From positions 264,169 through 328,168 of the forward strand of contig LUCM01000071.1 in the NCBI GenBank assembly GCA_008360955.1: DNA of 64,000 nucleotides. The letters are read 5' to 3'. Made by a program: the position numbers and the translations under genes. Of this stretch, positions 49,721-60,189 are shown piece by piece. Numbering within the stretch: position 1 is the first letter of the stretch; each line of letters begins with the position of its first letter. A model generated the notes under the pieces. It made no database searches. It was not told where the DNA came from and worked only from the letters and a program-made list of their open reading frames with translations. Source of the stretch: Fasciolopsis buskii (Eukaryota > Platyhelminthes > Trematoda > Plagiorchiida > Fasciolidae).

Positions 49721-51979
49721 GTCAGGACTAACCCCTGTGGAAATTTTAGTGGTGAGAAAAGGCTTAAATACCTCCCTTCTGGAAGAGAATACAAATAGAA
49801 TTGCGTCATCCCGTGATTACAGTATGGTTAGAAAATGGACGAAGGCGGGATTACTACTGTCACAGCACATTCCACAGGTCTTTTTTCCTCCAACACAACA
49901 GTCGAATACCCTGCCGCAGTGATCTGCTGCTATTTATACTCCGGAGTTGGTTAACAAACGTCTCGTCGATACATTCAATTTCAATCTTTATTAGGGTGAT
50001 GGATTGCACACATCAGTTTTCACAGGATTTACAAAAATGCTCTGTTTGTCACCTTAAGGATTTCAGTGGTTAGAAAGAGATATGACCATTTGGGACGAAT
50101 GGGTTTCGAGGGAGCAGTGAACGTAAAATATTGCATTGGCAGTCTCTATAAAAAGTCTGACAGTCATTCGACGAGGGTTCAAAGAGTAGCAAAACAGTGC
50201 ATATGAAAGGGACTTTATAAGGTTGCCATGTGCGAAACTGCGCAGGTCAACTTTTGTTTTTTTTTTGCCTGGGTGAATAGAAGACTGACTGAAATTATTT
50301 CTTAGGCTTTAGTAGAAGCAGACAATGTCCAGTCTTGGAGATGGGCTTGCGCAACTTCAGGGAAAGCAATTTAGGATAGTTATTGATAACCCGATGTAAA
50401 ACAATTTTCTCTTGTGAGAAAACCACAAAAGTCTGTCGGCTCAAATACAGCTGATGACAGGATCGATGCATGATTGAAATCACTTTTAATAAGGTATAAG
50501 TCATACTTAAAAATTAGAGTAATAGATGCTAAAAAAATTAAAGAGTTGAGTTATTATGCTATAAGGTAGGAGGGTCTTTGTACCGATTCACAATGATTAC
50601 ACTTTTATTACGAGATCTGGGGTGGCACTGAGTTTCAGGAAGTCAGCTCCGTTTGGCGTTTGTGTGTATTGCCGCACCGCCTCTCGTCTTCTTCGTTTTG
50701 AGAACTCTATCCTGCCTATATAGTTTAAGTTATTGACTAGTACGAGTGAGTCCGCGACATCCGCGTTTAGTGACGATTCTTATATAAATGTTGCGTAGTT
50801 ATGCAAATGAATCAGTGAATGAAGTGCGAGGGATTGGCCTGGCATTTTCTTGAACGGGTAACGGATGCTGGTGCTCAACAATGTCGCAATGGGCGTCTCG
50901 GCCGGAAAGGTGCATTAAAAACCTATCTGCGAGCCCACAGTGTTTCTTCTGACTTTGATAGATCTTCGAAATGTAGCAGTGTCTGAGTCCAGTCGAGGAA
51001 GAAAGCACTCAGATTTTCAAACAAGAAATTCCGAACAAGAATAACGGCAAACGGATACCATATTGAAACTAAATTTCCACAAGGTAAGCAATAAGGTGAT
51101 GGTGACACGGGACTGCACCGCAGTCAGTCGGGAAGAGTTCTGAAGGTATGTTAATGTGCAGATTTGCTTCAATCCAGGTTGCTCGTTGTAAATTTACTTT
51201 CTCAGTTTGTCACATCTACGTGACTGCTAAAGTAGTGGATGTTACATCGTTCTCGGGGTTGCGATAATGTCGGCGGCCGCGCGTTTCCCTAGGTAGAGGT
51301 TAAGCGCGCGATCACTAAGTTGATAGTTTGTCGTTGATGAAGGAAGCTCAGAATCACTGAATAGACGGATTTGGAAGAAATGCGGTATGACCGGAGGATA
51401 TGTTTGTCTTTTGTTTGTTTAACAGGTCTTTAGTGCATAAAACATTGTGGTTTCTTGAATGCGACTGGTCAATAAGTCCCGATTCATTTATTCCCGAAGT
51501 TATAAGTGGACTGAATTATCGGCTAGTCTTGAACAGTCATTCATCTTCTAGTTTGCATTAGCTGAAGGTATCACCTCAAAAGAGAGTTATATGATCTTCT
51601 GAGAGATGTAGATTAGTAACCCGTCTCTGCAAGTGTCTATAGATAAATCGTGCTTTTTTACTACAAGGAATTAATGATGCTCCGCGATGTCTGTGGAACA
51701 GAATTATCTCCTAGTAGATGGTATTTGTGTAGAGGAAAATGGTTGTACTGATTAGTTTAGTGTAAAACCCCCCTGTCGCCGCTATAGTGCATACTCCTTG
51801 ATATTGTAGTAGAAAACAAATGTGTAGTTCCAAGATGACCTGGGTCTAGTCGCTCGGTCAAGCATATGCATCAACTTCATAGTCATCGTTATTTTCGTGA
51901 GCTCTTGATTTGCATTGTTTGATTCTATTGTATGGTACTGCATTGTATTTAAACCACGGCTAGCTTTACACAACCCGTT

Positions 51980-52075
51980 TGGCCGATGGCGGCTAAGCTT
52001 ATAAGGTCGTGGCTTCCGATAGTTAAGATCACGGGTTCGAATCTTCCCATCGCCGGTCAACTTCCCTACTTGTCA
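51980..52075 (+). repeat. tRNA-like SINE head
   Basis: A box A-like TGGCGGCTAAG lies at 51987-51997 and a box B GGTTCGAATCT at 52034-52044. CGATGG at 51984-51989 pairs with CCATCG at 52047-52052, like an acceptor stem. The length fits a tRNA-derived unit, and the sequence continues into CCGGTCAACTTCCC. In the antisense frame it gives TGDGKIRTRDLNYRKPRP, a peptide typical of repeat-derived frames. It is more likely a SINE than a working tRNA, since the T arm and D arm fit poorly and the downstream body is not a terminator. Confidence 0.65.
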
Positions 52076-52279
52076 GCCCTCTGTTGGCCGCGGCCTCCTT
52101 CCTGAAAAATGATGTCCATTGTTATTTCATTAACAAAGGAACTAAAAATATAAAAGTTCGTTCCCTTGCTGTGCCGATTGTTCGACAACTGCCATATTTA
52201 CCTAATAAGTTATTTGCCCTCGGTTCAATTCTTTGTTGTGTAACTTACCTGCTCAAGTTATTAAATAAGTGATCCAAAT

Positions 52280-52315
52280 GATATATATATATGTATATAT
52301 ATATACATATATATA
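52280..52315. repeat. AT microsatellite
   Basis: ATATAT with TATGTATATATATATACAT interruptions. It lies about 120 bases beyond the truncated 3' end of the RTE copy. Confidence 0.9.
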
Positions 52316-52630
52316 GCACCGGCTTAAAAACAGGGAAGACATATAGAAAGAAAGGAATTAATAATGGTAATAAATAACAAACCAACTGTTTCTGTTTTTC
52401 CACCGTACGCATTTTGGTTGTGTTCGTATTATTTTTAAGGTGGATTAGGTCTACTGACAGACCACACAGCATTCCCGCCACTGAATTCAGCTTTTGCAAT
52501 TCATGATGAGACCTCCGCCAGGTATGATCTGGCTTCCGAGGTTCTTGAAGCTGTTGACTACCTTTAACCAATCAACACAAACGATGAGTGCAGGTATAAG
52601 CTCCTACCAATCCTGAAGTATCTTGCATTT

Positions 52631-53369
52631 TCAAGGTGCAAAACACATACCGTACCTAGAGACCTCAGTCGCCAAGCCGCCTAACTCACGTTGAATTGTC
52701 TGTGCATTGTCACACAACAAGACGATATCATCGGCATACTCTAAGTCAAAATCTCTGTTCCCTGGGTGGAGTTCAACTTCACTGTCTAAAAGACCACATA
52801 AAGCGTTTTGTAGTACATCCTCTATAAAATAGTTGACTAGTAATGAAGGCATAGGAGAGCCCTGCCGTTGTCCTTTGGAGATGACAAAGGATGGTGAAAG
52901 TTGGCCTAAAGCCGTGACCTGGCCTGCGGTGCGACGGCAACGGTCTTAGAGGACTGACACAGCTCCCAGGTGCTCCACTTCTCAACAAACAGTGAAGACC
53001 TATCAACAGTGTCAAGGGCTGCGCAAATGTCCAAGAGCACGATGACTGTTGGTCTTTGGAAGGTTAGACGGTGCTCCAACACCTATCGAAGGGTAAAGGT
53101 TTGATCGACGCATCCACGACCAGCTCGAAACCCGGCTTGTTCCTCACAAGTTTGCCTCCACGCTTGATGTACAACCTGCGAAGATTAGCAGACTCAAACA
53201 GCTTTGACGCTTTCAGGACTAGGCTAATATTACTATGGTTAACGCACAATGCGCTAGCGCTTTTAAATATAGGGGACTTTTTCGGAATATCAAACCTTCG
53301 AGAACAAAACTTGAGGTCCTCTGACCAGTTCCATCCCTTTATCTTTAAATAGAACTGGAGAAAAGCCAT
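52631..53369 (-). pseudogene. RTE reverse transcriptase core, frameshifted
   Basis: Several overlapping minus-strand frames together cover the core. One holds NHSNISLVLKASKLF, a degraded RGISL segment, and GGKLVRNKPGFELVVD, the QAGFR-x-GRGC segment. A second frame near 53010 gives VLLDICAALDTVDR (motif A). A third gives RDFDLEYADDIVLLCDNAQ (motif C) and LATEVSRYGMCFAP. At least two frame changes separate them. It is the only RTE copy here with both catalytic Asp positions visible. Confidence 0.82.
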
Positions 53370-53551
53370 CAGAGCTCGGCGCTTTGTAGCGCCCTAAGGC
53401 TTGAATTTTCTTGCGCATCTCCGCTTCCGTTGGTAGATATGTTGTAACGGGCAACTGGACGCTTTCCAAAATAGTTGTAGAAGGGATTAAAGCTGAGAGA
53501 CAGTTAAATTGTGCTTAAAAGTGCCCCCTCCCAGCACAAAAGACTTCGCTG

Positions 53552-53824
53552 CTAGTTGTAGATAAGTGAACCACCAGCTTCATAGATCGTTTCGCCCACA
53601 CCCAGTGCTTTCCTAGCAGTAGCGCGGATGAGGTGAAATAGTTCCTCGGGATTTTCTATGCCGGTAGCATGTTTGGCCTCCAAAGCTCCTTGAGACCACC
53701 AGATCTCGTGATCTCTACACAAGCTTGCGTTGAGTTCAAGTCTAGTTACGAGCCATGCTTTATTATACTCGCTGCCAGTCGGAATAGATTGGGGGTGTGT
53801 CATGAGGGCACAGAGCCTCAGCAC
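53552..53824 (-). pseudogene. RTE linker remnant
   Basis: The 90-codon frame has ELNASLCRDHEIWWSQGALE, EAKHATGIENPEELFHLIRA and RKALGVGETIYEAGGSLI. This matches the linker of RTE elements (E-x-WW, then a LFQLIR helix, then a glycine turn). The 3515-4081 copy has the same order. Confidence 0.78.
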
Positions 53825-54119
53825 AAATCCAAGGTGTCACAATGCGACGAGTCAAGCTATAGCTCATTAAGCCATCGGAACGGAAAACATTCTTGATAAG
53901 TAACCAGTGTTCATAACGTAGCATCAGTTTTTGCTTTGCAGCCAATGCACTTCAAAAACGTGAAGGACCGATCGGATCAGATAGCTTATTACAATCTGAT
54001 CGACATCGCATCGGGCGTTTTGAGCGCCCACCAAAGCACATGGATAGTTTGGTGCATACTAACGCCTGATCGTAGTCGGGAGAAGTGTTTCAGTACAACC
54101 GGCAGCCTTGCAGACAGCC

Positions 54120-54611
54120 CTACCAGTTGTGGCTAATAGCGATATGATCGATTTCGGTCCACGGCTGACTCGAAGAGGACAAACTCCAAGTGGCGTACCG
54201 ACGATTGGAACGTCTGGGTTTCCCATTGATGAGAAACAATTGATGGTTTGGGCACAAAGCCAATAACCGTTCCCCGTTTTCAGGACGACAGGAATCGATA
54301 CCAAAGGAGCCTCCCAGATGCTCCTCATCCGAGGATAGTCTACCTAGTCGAGTATTCATTCCCCCTGCCAAAATTCTGTCACCCTGCCTTGCTCTACGTA
54401 ATAAGTCGTGCAGCTTTTGACAGAAAGTGTCCTTGACTGCATCTGGGCTGCAATCTGTTGGCGCGTACGCTGAGATGATAGGCAATTTGCGATTATTAGT
54501 GTGATGGTTATTTACTCTGCATGAACCTCCAAGCTTCATTACGCATAGCCGGCTCTCAACTGGGATCCAGTCAAGCAATGTATCCTCAGTCCTCAGTGGG
54601 AGCCACACCAA
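54120..54611 (-). pseudogene. RTE AP-type endonuclease, central and C-terminal part
   Basis: The 163-codon frame contains LLDWIPVESRLCVM, ISAYAPTDCSPDAVKDTF, GMNTRLGRLSSDEEHLGG, ENGERLLALC, ATWSLSSSSQPWTEIDHIAIS. This is the expected order of endonuclease boxes. The box before N-x-R-x-G has lost its Asp (GGMN). Downstream at about 54050 the DYDQALV segment stands where SDHALV is expected. It is a decayed retroelement nuclease. Confidence 0.85.
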
Positions 54612-54679
54612 CGCCGCTATAACTAGAAACCAAAGTCTCAGGGTCTCCAGAAGGACGCAAATGAAACTTCACGAAAGGA

Positions 54680-55276
54680 CTAGATGGGGATGTCAGTCGA
54701 ATACCAGAGCTGGAGTTTTGAATGTGAGTCTCTTAGATACAACACATCGATGGCTATGGTCTCCAGTGCACGGGATAAACACCGCTGTTGGCCTATACGC
54801 ATCAATGTTCGCACGTTGAGCGTGGCCGGTTTAAAGAGGGATCGGGGACGAAGAAGTGCATCATACAGCGAAAGCAGGTTTATCAAGATTTGAATGCTAT
54901 TTGAGGGAAAACGGGAGAGAATAGGAACATTACTTATTTCTGTGATACTGCCACAAGCATGGCCCACTGCAGAACCCGAAGAATGTGAGAGAATTTGGTG
55001 GGAGAGGGAGTAGTGCATAGCATCAGAGGCACAAACAGTTCGGTACAGTGGAAGGACATCTTTTTGAATACTTTGAGAGTGATTAACGTTGTCACCAAGA
55101 TCAGCCATATTCATAGTTGTGATCGTTTTGGGCTGTTGTACTACTCGGCCATCCACTTCAATATAGGCCTTTTCATTCGAGGATGCATCTCTAGCGTTTG
55201 CGTAGTCCAGTGCTTTCTGCAAAGCAGCATTATCATTCCAGACGAGCCGGTTACCAGATAGTCGGTTCATGCGCAT
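54680..55276 (-). pseudogene. RTE N-terminal region and start of endonuclease
   Basis: A 198-codon open frame starts MRMNRLSGNRLVW. It contains a charged region (YANARDASSNEKAYIEV), a Ser-rich stretch, and then ATLNVRTLMRIGQQ, the first endonuclease box. The frame loses the SETRIQD box (LYLRDSHSKLQ), so a frameshift lies just before it. The start codon is the natural one, because the segment upstream is a GC-rich untranslated block shared with 56850-57100. Confidence 0.75.
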
Positions 55277-55599
55277 CTCCTGGAAATTTGCCAGGTCAGT
55301 GAAACACGATAAGAGGCAATGGCCTTATTTGGTCGGCAGACGACACTCGCTACGTCACAGCGCCACCAGCGGAATTTTGTGGTATTTTTTGAAGGAGATC
55401 ACCTGCCAAGCGAAAACGCACCACGATCTCGTCGCTGCCGCTGCTTGTCCGCGGCCGATAGGTGTGAGCCTATCTTAATCACGGCTAATCACCTGGACAG
55501 TAGCCGTTCCATTATCCGCAATCCAGGGACGTACCTCGTAGGGGACAACCCTGTTCCAGAGATGCGGATGGTTGCAGGAGGCTCTTAATGAAATTCCTG

Positions 55600-57100
55600 T
55601 TAATTGCAGTCTGTTCGGCATATTTCGTCAAGAGAGCATAGAAGCAGTATAAATCTAGTTTGATGACAAGATGGATCAAGCCACAACTTCCTAATCTAAC
55701 AGTATGAAACGCTTTTGATAAACTACCAATGCTGGCTATTTGGTCCATTGCGGTAAAGTTGGGAGGCAGATCAAATCAGACAGCTTATCGCAATCCAGTC
55801 GCCTCGGTATCATCCGTTTAGAACGTCTACATAAGCACGTGAACAGCTTGCTACAAACTAACAACCCTGTTGTTGATATCTTATAGCGATGCCGTCTATC
55901 TGAGTCTGTCGGCTAGTTCAGGCTTTAGCAGAAAAGGTAGCAGCGAAAGTGAGCATCTCGCTATGATTTATGTTCCACTAGCGAAAAACCAAAATTGGTT
56001 GCGCAAATGGACAGAACCACCCAAGACGTAATATCTTTTGTGAACTATAACATCAAGCATGTGAATTTTCCATCGACTTGAAGTTTTCATCTAGCTCAAG
56101 TTGAACCAGAAATGCATCAACTGAAGCCTGAGCTCCCGGATTGAAATCCATACTAACGCCAACAAGGCTGGTAGTCACGACCCCATGGTCCCCGAAAAGA
56201 TAGAAATGAAACTTCCTCAGGGGAAGAGATGGAAATGTCAGTCGGAAGACAGAGTTAGAGTTGAATACAAATTTGTTGAATACAACAAACTTCGAAGGCT
56301 AGGTTTCCCCATATGCTTGGTAAACATGCCTGTCTTCCAACAAGCACCAACGCTTGCACGTTGTGGCTCGTTTAAAGAGGCATCAAGAACGCCAAAGTGC
56401 GTTAATCGATGAGATCGATTTCAGAGAGGCGTTGATGCCAAAGGTGGTTGCGAAACATACGTCCCAAAATTTACCTTAGAGACACTCCCGCTATTACAAT
56501 TGTCTGAAGTTTATGGTGTATGTGGCTGTGTTATTTGGAAAAGGGGAGATGAACTGGATCTTCAAAGAAAAGAACAGTTTTGTGCGGTTTAAGCTAATTT
56601 TCATGCGTTTCCCTAGAATTTAAACCGATCACTTTAAGATCGAACGCATTCGTTGTTACTTATGTCATTTAACCGTTGTACTGATACCATGTCCGGTTTA
56701 AAGTGGGTTTTTTTACTCGAGAATTCCACCTCTGGACCTCGCACAGCCAGATGCGATCTGCAAGACAGCAGAGTTGTTTCAGATGTCTGTGGCCGGTTGA
56801 GTCGTTCATGGGTTTCCTCTGATAAACCTCGTTCGATCGGTAGAACCCAATAAGAAGCGATAGTTTTACTTTTGTTAGAGAGCCACACTGACCACGTCGC
56901 AGCGCCCCAGCACCGTACTCTTATGGTATTTCATGGGGAGAACGTTTCCCAGGCGAAAATCCTCCGCACCGTCGACACCGCTGCTGCCTGTCCGCGGCAG
57001 TTTATTCGGCATGCTCTTGGATCCACCCGCCTTTCCTTTATCCGCAGCTCAGAAGTGCACTCGGTAGCAGACACCTCTGCTCTGAGTCATGGCTGGGACC
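55600..57100 (-). mobile_element. RTE-type retrotransposon, heavily decayed second copy
   Basis: The minus strand has a 5' UTR-like block (about 57100-56850) similar to 55590-55277; both contain a CGCTGCTGCCTGTCCGCGG-type segment on the + strand. A decayed N-terminal endonuclease part is readable at 56400-56180, and a TQIDGIAIRYQQQGC segment at about 55910-55865 is the last endonuclease box. The remainder is missing, and the next copy's 5' UTR begins at 55590. A 206-bp repeat arm (55921-56126) sits where the middle of the endonuclease should be. Confidence 0.65.
55921..56126. repeat. Left arm of a 206-bp inverted repeat
   Basis: The segment is the reverse complement of 57161-57366 with about four mismatches in 206 bases (near 98 per cent by eye). 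It contains stops in all frames checked and I do not recognise it. The arm lies inside the decayed RTE copy, between two endonuclease boxes. Confidence 0.93.
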
Positions 57101-57160
57101 TAGACGGAGCCGTGAGTGTACCAACCTCAGTGACGGAAGAAAGTCAGAATGAATGGTAAG

Positions 57161-57366
57161 CTGCAGTTGATGCATTTCTGGTTCAACTTGAGCTAGATGA
57201 AAACTTCAAGTCGATGGAAAATTCACATGCTTGATGTTATAGTTCACAAAAGATATTACGTCTTGGGTGGTTCTGTCCATTTGCGCAACCAATTTTGGTT
57301 TTTCGCTAGTGGAACATAAATCCTAGCGAGATGCTTACTTTCGCTGCTACCTTTTCTGCTACAGCC
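57161..57366. repeat. Right arm of a 206-bp inverted repeat
   Basis: It starts CTGCAGTTGATGCATTTCTG and ends ACCTTTTCTGCTACAGCC, mirroring the left arm. It lies just outside the RTE 5' UTR block. The 1,034-bp interior holds the RTE 5' UTR and early endonuclease remnant. Confidence 0.93.
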
Positions 57367-57798
57367 TTGTTTAAGCTTCGTTTATTTTAAATACCCATGG
57401 ATGTAAATGAAGTTCAAATCATGTGCCATTGGAATCATAGCAAAGACGGAAACAGTGAGTGAGGAAGAGGAACGAAAATAAAACCATTGTGGAGAATTCA
57501 TCAAACATGGTAGTTCTTTTGTGCTCCGTCTGCACGTCATCAGTTATCCATTCGGCCGTCTGTGACAGAGGGATGTGCTGGACACAGAATGTCTGGCCTC
57601 ATCCGAAGAGCGTATAAACTGAGCAGTCAGCGACTGGTTCTCTGTGATTTACGTGACCATCTGCTCGCCCTCTTACCTTGTGTGCTAGACCATTTGGTCA
57701 AAAGCTTGGATCAGGGTTCGTTGAATGCACCCTCTACTTCGGTTTGTGAAGTCGGATAGTACCAAGCTCACGTGCCTGGCGCGGCTGTAGAGCCCATT

Positions 57799-58157
57799 TT
57801 ACTTCATCCGGATTGAACTTGTCTTTCCTGATCCTCGTGGGCAGATATAAGGAAGGGAATGGATTGGGTTTTCTTCGTTCATCCGATTGGATACTTTTCT
57901 ATCATTTAGACCTGTGTAGCGTTCGTAGTAATTCATATGGTGAACTTTATACATAACGTTTTTTCCTTTCCCGATTTGCAGTTGTTCTTTTGTTTCCGAC
58001 ACGAGTCTTTCCATAGTTTTGGACGGCCTATCAGCCACTCTGATTCCTTGGGTTGCAGCAACCTTGTAGTTACTTCCAATCCGTTCTTGACGTATGGTAG
58101 ACTAATCTCTTTGTGTGACCGTGTTCTTTGGTCAGTTCCCATGTTCATCTCATGCAT
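57799..58157 (-). pseudogene. Penelope GIY-YIG nuclease remnant
   Basis: Two overlapping frames cover it. The first has EISLPYVKNGLEVTTRLLQP, the linker; the second has KGKNVMYKVHHMNYYERYTG and then LNDRKVSNRMNEEN. In intact members this is VYKI-x-C-x-x-C...YIG-x-T-x-R-x-x-x-R-x-x-E. Here the Cys residues are Tyr or His and YIG is YTG, so the nuclease is degraded. The segment is truncated before the EFLEA helix. Confidence 0.78.
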
Positions 58158-58539
58158 GGTTCTTCTGATTAAATTCTTTGGATATCCGTTCCGCTGGAAC
58201 AGGTAGTTTTCCGTTTGTTTTCTCAGTCCTGATGTACTTCAGTGAGCTTTGGCTCGTCAATAAAGTTCGACTGCCCCACTTTTTGTGGTTAGTTGAGTGA
58301 TTGCTGTGAAAGTCTGATATTTGGTTCGCGTGTTCTTGCCTGCGACATACTGTTGTCTTCAATATGCCATTGACGTTCCTTTTTACCAATGCGTTAATAA
58401 ATGCTAGTTTCCTACCTTCCGATTCCACCGTGAATTTGATGTCTGTGAAGGTATTGATAATAACGAGGGTCTCATCAACATATTTACTCCAAGGTTTTTC
58501 CCGAATTCTGAGCAATGCAGCCTTTTCCAGAGTTTGCAT
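58150..58539 (-). pseudogene. Penelope-type reverse transcriptase, catalytic to thumb part
   Basis: The 129-codon frame opens MQTLEKAALLRIREKPWSKY and carries the altered catalytic box YVDE. It then has the beta-hairpin FTVESEGRKLAFINALVKR and the HSNHSTNHKK box before the linker. In family members the region preceding it reads GSPISG...AE; here SSSILGFLAE can be read upstream in the same frame. It continues to the nuclease remnant at 57800-58157. Confidence 0.83.
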
Positions 58540-59284
58540 TACGACTTCGGCGAGAAATCCGAGAATTGATGAACTTACCTGTTCTCTTTTGGTTTATTTG
58601 TACATATCATAGTTGAATTTGATGCACATGTATAGTCACAAGTCCAGCGGTTCGTAAATCCTATGTATATTCAATGCTTTGTCCAAGTAATATTTTTGCA
58701 GCAGTTCCCTGTTTACATTCTTTGATAGATCCAAATCAGTCGAAATAGAGAGCTCGATGACTTCGAACGAAATGAACACCCTGTCTTTTTCCACAGTTAT
58801 ACTTTTTAGTATTTCTTAAAACTGTTGGTTGTTATCTACGGAGTTGTTTGATCCGCATACAAGTGGTTTCATAGGTTTTCATAACTCTTTTTGTTGGCGT
58901 TCCAGGGAGAAAGACACTGGGTCTGATTGAGATGCCTCCTTTATATACCTCAGATATTCCGCAGAATTGTACAGCGAATAATGAATGGTTAGACAAATCA
59001 GTGCGGTCTAAATAAGTCAACAAACATGAATTTCTGCTAATTGGTGTTGCTTAAATAGGTTAGCATCTGTCTCCTCAAAGAGGCCACGTGTTTCAATCTC
59101 AGATCTTCGAGCTTATTTGGTGGTAGATGACGGTCCTCTGTCGCCCGGCTGGTTACCACATTTGAGTTTATGCCTTTCAGGGTTTCCGTCTCTAACTTTT
59201 CAGGGCTATGGATGTCGGTCTCCTTTCCAGTCCATTTGGAGCATTGCCCTGAGTGCATACCTTTGTGCAATCGCTCCTTACTTA

Positions 59285-60163
59285 CAACCGCCGGATGATG
59301 TAATTGGTGCTTTTGCTTCTACCCTTATGTCATCCGGTGGGATCTTAAATGCGACTAATTGACAAAGCCTGATTGATTTTGATACTGGCCTAATATGCCC
59401 AAGCCCACCATCTGTACAACAGGTGGATTTTCGATGTGAATAACCGTGCCGGTAGTGCAATGTTCCACAAAAAGCACAGTTTTTTGGTTGGTTTCTGTTT
59501 GAAGTCGAAATTCTGATAATTGCCGGACTTCGACCGGCATATTCACGATTACTGCTGTTCACCCTGAGATCTCGCGGATGTGCAGTCGATGTTTCGGGAC
59601 TCCGTCGGTCCCATTGTACCCAACATTGCGACTCTCGTTTGTAGCCGTTTTTACACCTTGAAACGTCTCACAGACGTCTCGACCAGTTTGGCATGTAGGC
59701 TTTTCAAGCAAAAAAGGCTTTAAGCCAATTACAGAATATTGATACCAGCAATGAGACCATCTCGTAATTGGATTCCTAATGGGGCCCTAAAGTTCCATTC
59801 GGCTGGTTCAGTTTGCAGCTGGAATATAAAACTTTGAATATCTTGGTCAGGTTTTCGTGTCACGCTATGAAAATTAGTTCGTTTGGCTGCTTCAAAGTTG
59901 ACTCAACGAACATATGCCAACAGAAATGACTTTATTTCGGCATATTCTAATGACATTGGAGTTCTTGGATAGGCAGAGTTTTTGATGGGTGCATAAGCTA
60001 TCTTCTTCATGAATGAGGAGGGTGGAACGCAGGTTTTTAGTCTCCCAAGAATTTCCAGTGGTGATCCATCATATTTCATGATCCTCCAGGCAGCTCTCAA
60101 ATTCTTGGCAAACTGAATTAGGGATAGATGTTCAGGAATAGAATCCTCCATTCTCAAGCTCAT
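59285..60163 (-). mobile_element. LTR-retrotransposon gag remnant (Ty3/gypsy-like) with zinc knuckle
   Basis: From 60163 down, the minus strand reads SLEYAEIKSFLLAYV, then NFHSVTRKPDQDIQSFIFQL and GIQLRDGLIAGINILQL. These match the gag core of gypsy-type elements (F-x-x-R-x-Q-x-x-x-x-x-V, then LRD-x-L-x-GI). Near 59500 a frame gives NCAFCGTLHYRHG and GLGHIRPVSKS, a degraded double zinc knuckle (C-x-x-C-G...H, then a GH-I step). No protease, integrase or LTR was found nearby. Several stops are present. It lies between the Penelope-like copy and the + strand RTE copy. Confidence 0.68.
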
Positions 60164-60189
60164 TTCAACACATCTCCACGGTACTCATC

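Larger units (their letters stand above)
52440..55590 (-). mobile_element. RTE-type retrotransposon, longest copy (5' UTR to past the YADD box)
   Basis: On the minus strand this runs from a 5' UTR (55590-55277) through an N-terminal region, endonuclease (54611-54120), linker (53824-53552) and reverse transcriptase (about 53400-52630), and stops after the FKYLGSQ-type box near 52450. The C-terminus and 3' UTR are missing. Motif A keeps its Asp (VLLDICAALDTVDR) and motif C reads LEYADDIVLL. Frameshifts and stops separate the blocks, so it is not active. It follows another RTE copy directly (55600-57100) in the same direction. It is antisense to the ASK gene. Confidence 0.86.
57780..59030 (-). 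mobile_element. Penelope-like element: reverse transcriptase and GIY-YIG nuclease
   Basis: On the minus strand the copy reads ISIRPSVFLPGTPTKRVMK (the LRPIVS-x-x-x-x-PT box), FISFEVIELSISTDL (motif A region), then KYVDETLVIINTFTDIKF, RKLAFINALVKRNVNGILKT, ISDFHSNHSTNHKK, a linker with VTTRLLQP, and a GIY-YIG remnant MYKVHHMNYYERYTGLNDRK. The catalytic box is YVDE, not YVDD, and motif A has Glu in place of Asp, so it is inactive. It keeps most of the reverse transcriptase, unlike the 24.5-kb copy. It is antisense to the ASK gene. Confidence 0.85.

Noticed and set aside
51984..52052. Functional tRNA gene
   Set aside because: Stem and boxes are tRNA-like, but the inner arms fit poorly, no terminator follows and the sequence continues into a shared SINE body.
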